A stretch of 64,000 nt of DNA from Vespa crabro (lineage: Eukaryota > Arthropoda > Insecta > Hymenoptera > Vespidae). The number at the start of each line of letters is the position of its first letter. Positions within the stretch are counted from its first letter, which is position 1. Positions 60,558 to 64,000 of the stretch are shown one piece after another. The stretch is taken from positions 4,267,487 through 4,331,486 of the forward strand of contig NC_060970.1 of NCBI RefSeq assembly GCF_910589235.1, read 5' to 3'. Both the position numbers and the translations under genes were made by a program. A model generated the notes under the pieces. It searched no databases. It had not been told where the DNA came from and saw only the letters and a program-made list of their open reading frames with translations.

Positions 60558-60559
<2 letters not shown>

Positions 60560-60591
<32 letters not shown>

Positions 60592-60825
60592 TTTCACGAT
60601 TTTCTATGGATACATATGCGTATGTCCGTCTTTATTTCTCTTTCGTCTCTATTTCCGAAAGTTCTCCGCGAAAGAAGGAAAGAAAAAAAACGTTCGATGA
60701 GAGCGGAAGTAGAGGGACAGTTGCGTGAGCAGAACTCGCATTGTTGGCCTCGCAAAGTTCTCCTTGCAAAAGATAAGTACCTCCTGACTGTTTGCCTCCC
60801 CTTACCGATGACTTTCCTCCCGCTC

Positions 60826-60874
<49 letters not shown>

Positions 60875-60898
60875 TTCTCCTATATATATATATATATC
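60560..60898. repeat. CT tract and duplicated TA/TCTTTCTCC block
   Basis: CT at 60,560-60,589. TA tracts at 60,827-60,870 and 60,881-60,896 are each followed by TCTTTCTCC, so a TA-plus-nonamer block has been duplicated. Confidence 0.85.
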
Positions 60899-61614
60899 TT
60901 TCTCCTTCCTTCCTATAAAACTTCCTATACGTTTCGTCCTTGTCTAGCGACTTCTCGCAAAAGTACTCGTACGAATACACAGAGCAAGAACTCGGAGGTT
61001 AGGCCAGGTCGGGTTACCCAACTGTACAGAAATGTCAAGAGAAACCATAACGTTATAATTTATCGCAGCGCACGGCATTGTGACGGTCTCTTACGGGGGC
61101 GGTGTGACGGATCAGCCGACGTTGCCGGAGAAAACTCGTTTCGTATCGTTCGAACTCGACCGGATGCGAGACACGGATGAGATTCGTCTCGATGCGAGAG
61201 GGATCGGTCACGTTAAAGATCCTATTATATTTTCTTCCGATCGATGATCTTTTTATTTCGTGATAAAAATCTTCTTAAAATTATTTCCGAACGATACGAA
61301 ATAATTTACAATTAAACAATCTCATAATTTGATCCATTAAATCGTAGTTGCTATTTGTGACGATATAGTCTCTACGTTAAATTTCAAGCTACGACTGTGC
61401 TTTATTAATAGCGGCCGGACCGTAGCATCTGCATTCCTGTGGACGGTATTTGCGTTCCGTGGACACTACGCGTTATTGGAGAACAACCGAACCGTAACGA
61501 CCGTAGCCAAAACCGCATATACGGTTCACGCTAGAGGAAAGAAAGATTCGGAAGTGGGGGAGAAAGGCGGGGAGGAAGCTGTTCGTCCTCCTCGACTCTG
61601 TTCGTCCTTTTATA

Positions 61615-61617
<3 letters not shown>

Positions 61618-61652
<35 letters not shown>
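61618..61652. repeat. (CT)n microsatellite
   Basis: A perfect CT run of about 35 bases. Confidence 0.95.
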
Positions 61653-61657
<5 letters not shown>

Positions 61658-62636
61658 CTTCGTGTGTGCGTGCAACCTCGGATATTTCCCACCGTTAATT
61701 CATGTCCGCATATAGAAGCTCATTGTACACTCTACCTCTGTATTTGTATCGCGGACCGGGCTATGATCCGCGACCACAGATCGTGACTTCTGTGGGAAAC
61801 TCGAAGGAAAGTAATAACCGAGGTACGCTAGGCTATATGTCTCTCATCTGTGTACGCGCGAGCGTAATGCCTCGTCCCCATCATTTTTCTTTGTATATGT
61901 GTGTGTATTTATTCGTATGTGCGCGTTGTATATGTTTTTGTATATGCGTGTATCTGTAAATGTCATTGTAATATCCATAAATGTATATACGAAACTCGTA
62001 CGTGAAACGTTCGAGAAATAGTAACTACCGAGTCTATACTATAAATGATAATACGTTTTATAATCGCCAATATAATATAATTGCAGATACATCTACGTCA
62101 ATCTTTATTAATTTACGATTGGCAATAATCTATGATATTAAAGGAATTAATCAAAAAGATCTCGAGAAGAAACCGCGATACTATAAGAACGTAGAAAGCG
62201 AGGAAGCGAGTGGGAGTTAACTCACCATAAATTCGAGAACGGACCGCCCAGCCATCAAAGCGATCACCCGAGGCTTCCTTACCCCCGAGTCCTTGCATAC
62301 CGGCACTGATATTAAATGACAAAGGCCAAAGGCATACCTCTCGTCGACGAAAAGACAGAGCGAGAGAAAGTGAGAGAGAAAGAGACAGAGAGAGAGACAG
62401 AGAGAGAAGGGTTGCTGGCATAGGAAATTCTCGCGTAAGCTCGTCGGCAAATCCCGCAAGCATCCACGACCCTCCACCACCTTTGCCTTCGCTCTCCGTG
62501 CTTCTTTCTGCTCAACCCCTACGTCAAGATCCTCACTCGCTATCGGTATTTCGCGGGTAGGATGTTTTAAATACGAAACTCGGGACTTCTCCGCTGCAAG
62601 CCCCCGACTCTTCTTCTCAATCTGTTAAGAGAGTAA

Positions 62637-62678
62637 GAGAGAGAGAGAGAGGGAGAGAGAGAGAGAGAGAGAGAGAGG
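62637..62678. repeat. (GA)n microsatellite
   Basis: A GA run of about 42 bases with one extra G. Confidence 0.9.
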
Positions 62679-64000
62679 GACTTGTCTAACTTTCAACCGC
62701 GTGGCTTTCGTCGGCTTGTAGAGGGTGAAACGACTTAAAGGACCTCCTTTGATGTCTCTCGGGCGAACCGCCGGCGTCGAGTCTTAAAAATTATTAACGA
62801 CGCAACAATTCGAGAGAGAGAGAGAGAGAGAGTTCCGGGGGACGATATTGGGAATCCTTACGGGGATGGAATGCGACGGCGTTGGAGTGCCACGGGTACG
62901 TCTTTTCGCGGCTTATGCCAACGAGAGTACTCTTCGTCCCGATGGAAAGCAGGTTGTATCTTTATGTACGTGTACGAGACGCTATGTTTACACAACTAAA
63001 CGTATTAATATTTACTCCTGGGATATATTTATTGGACCATGTACGTTGTCTCGTCCGTGAGTAATATTGAGATAAAGTTATGATTTCTTTTCTATTATAG
63101 TTTTTTCTTTTTTTTTTCTTTTTTTCTTATATTACTCGAAACAAGAATGAATTTTTACGTATCTCGAAGAAAGAGAAATATATCTTGACAAATGAAAATA
63201 AACGGGGAATCGTAATTGTTAAAAGATTGGAAAAACTTATGGATTCGTCGTAATGGAATTGTTATTAAATCACTTTCATCGATATTAGTTATTCCATGAG
63301 AAACGCTTAGGTGCACGTAAATTTAATATCATTTATAAATTATTTAAGTAAACTTAAATCCAACCTACATATTATACAATCCATTTTCGAAAAGAAAGTT
63401 CGAATGAATAAAATTGTTAAAGATAGCGGAAACGTACTGCCGGAAACATATCACACTTTCATATTTATTTTCTACAAACGTAAGCTTTCATCGTTTCACG
63501 TGATATCGTTAATTAAGAGAGCTAAAAGACGATCGTTAGCAATTACGTTGATTAACTTGTTATATAAATTTAGAAAAGATACGCTCGAAGGGCTCGATCG
63601 TTGAGTCAAAGTTTTCAATTCGTTCTGTCTGTCCGGGGAAAAATCGAAAACCTCTTGCTCACGCGACTTCTCGCATATTTGAGCCCGAAGAAACGAAACG
63701 AACGGGTAGAGTAAAAAAAAAAAAAAAAAAACAAAAAAGGAAAAAAAGAAGAAAGAAAACAGAAGAAAAAAAGGTCGCATAGTTGAATGGCGAACAATGA
63801 GCTACGAAAAGTCCCCATCGATTTCACGATGAGAGAAATATCCGAGCGAGACTCGACGAAGCGAAGGGAGATTCCAGGATATTCGTAGACTCGTCGTTTC
63901 AAATATATCTATATACATAATATAGACAAGTATATATATATATATATATATATATACAGGCATACACCATATACACATATATAGATATGTACATATCTCG

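Larger units (their letters stand above)
54439..60559. other. non-coding DNA, microsatellite-rich again
   Basis: GA at 55,280-55,321, a purine-rich block 55,380-55,510 and 55,660-55,870, poly(A) 56,589-56,615, (GAT)n 57,013-57,045, CT 57,300-57,339, TA 57,794-57,834, CT/TA 58,043-58,083, GAAA 58,828-58,852. TCAGTC initiator-like sites at about 56,136 and 56,170 have no gene attached. 58,100-58,760 and 59,340-59,850 are unique with nothing recognised. Confidence 0.55.
60899..64000. other. non-coding DNA to the window end
   Basis: 60,910-61,600 is unique. CT at 61,618-61,652, GA at 62,637-62,678 and 62,813-62,832, an A-rich tract 63,710-63,775 and TA at 63,932-63,955. Open frames at 62,848-63,060 and 63,311-63,604 have no recognisable domain. 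Confidence 0.55.

Noticed and set aside
1..64000. telomeric TTAGG arrays, rRNA, DNA transposon with terminal inverted repeats, viral insert
   Set aside because: Looked for by eye on both strands and not found. A RepeatMasker and protein search would be needed to exclude old, decayed copies.

Overview
The window looks like nuclear DNA of an insect, most likely a hymenopteran (bee, wasp or ant). This is an inference from texture, not a database identification. The signs are a very high density of (GA)n/(CT)n, (TA)n and GAC/GAA-type trinucleotide microsatellites, frequent CpG, no operon-like coding, no compact gene spacing, and, where splice sites can be read, short 80-95 nt introns with GTAAGT donors and pyrimidine-AG acceptors. 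I recognise no protein family, tRNA, rRNA, known microRNA, transposase, viral gene or CRISPR array. Nearly all long open frames are translations of simple repeats (runs of SLSLSL, RERERE, FFFF, DDDD, YIYIYI) and are left out.

Layout. From 1 to about 48,400 the sequence is a microsatellite-rich non-coding expanse, either intergenic or a very large intron. It is broken by short unique, often CpG-rich islands that could be regulatory DNA: about 2,281-2,560 (two CACGTG E-boxes five bases apart, then a TATA box), 6,241-6,480, 9,770-10,020, 35,820-35,945 and 38,816-38,970. A degenerate tandem array with a unit of about 210-240 bp lies at about 39,480-40,350.

From 48,400 to about 54,450 the texture changes: AT-richer and poor in simple repeats until 52,735. 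This is the only part where I can assemble a gene. On the minus strand a chain of exons can be read (52,484-52,282, 52,101-52,048, 51,241-51,185, 51,089-50,836, 50,755 to about 50,258), each bounded by good splice signals. It carries a 59-residue two-exon reading frame (50,883-50,624), a shorter open frame through three earlier exons, and a polyadenylation signal at 50,282-50,277. Upstream of it, at 53,021-54,390, is a direct triplication of a unit of about 461 bp. Its units carry bZIP/CRE-like, YY1-like and (unit 2) NRF1-like motifs plus a possible minus-strand splice donor, so the array may be three tandem promoter/first-exon modules of the gene. That link is a hypothesis.

From 54,450 to 64,000 the microsatellite-rich texture resumes and no gene is supported. 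The best targets for follow-up are the triplicated 461-bp modules, the minus-strand small-ORF transcript and the 44-base hairpin in its 806-nt intron.
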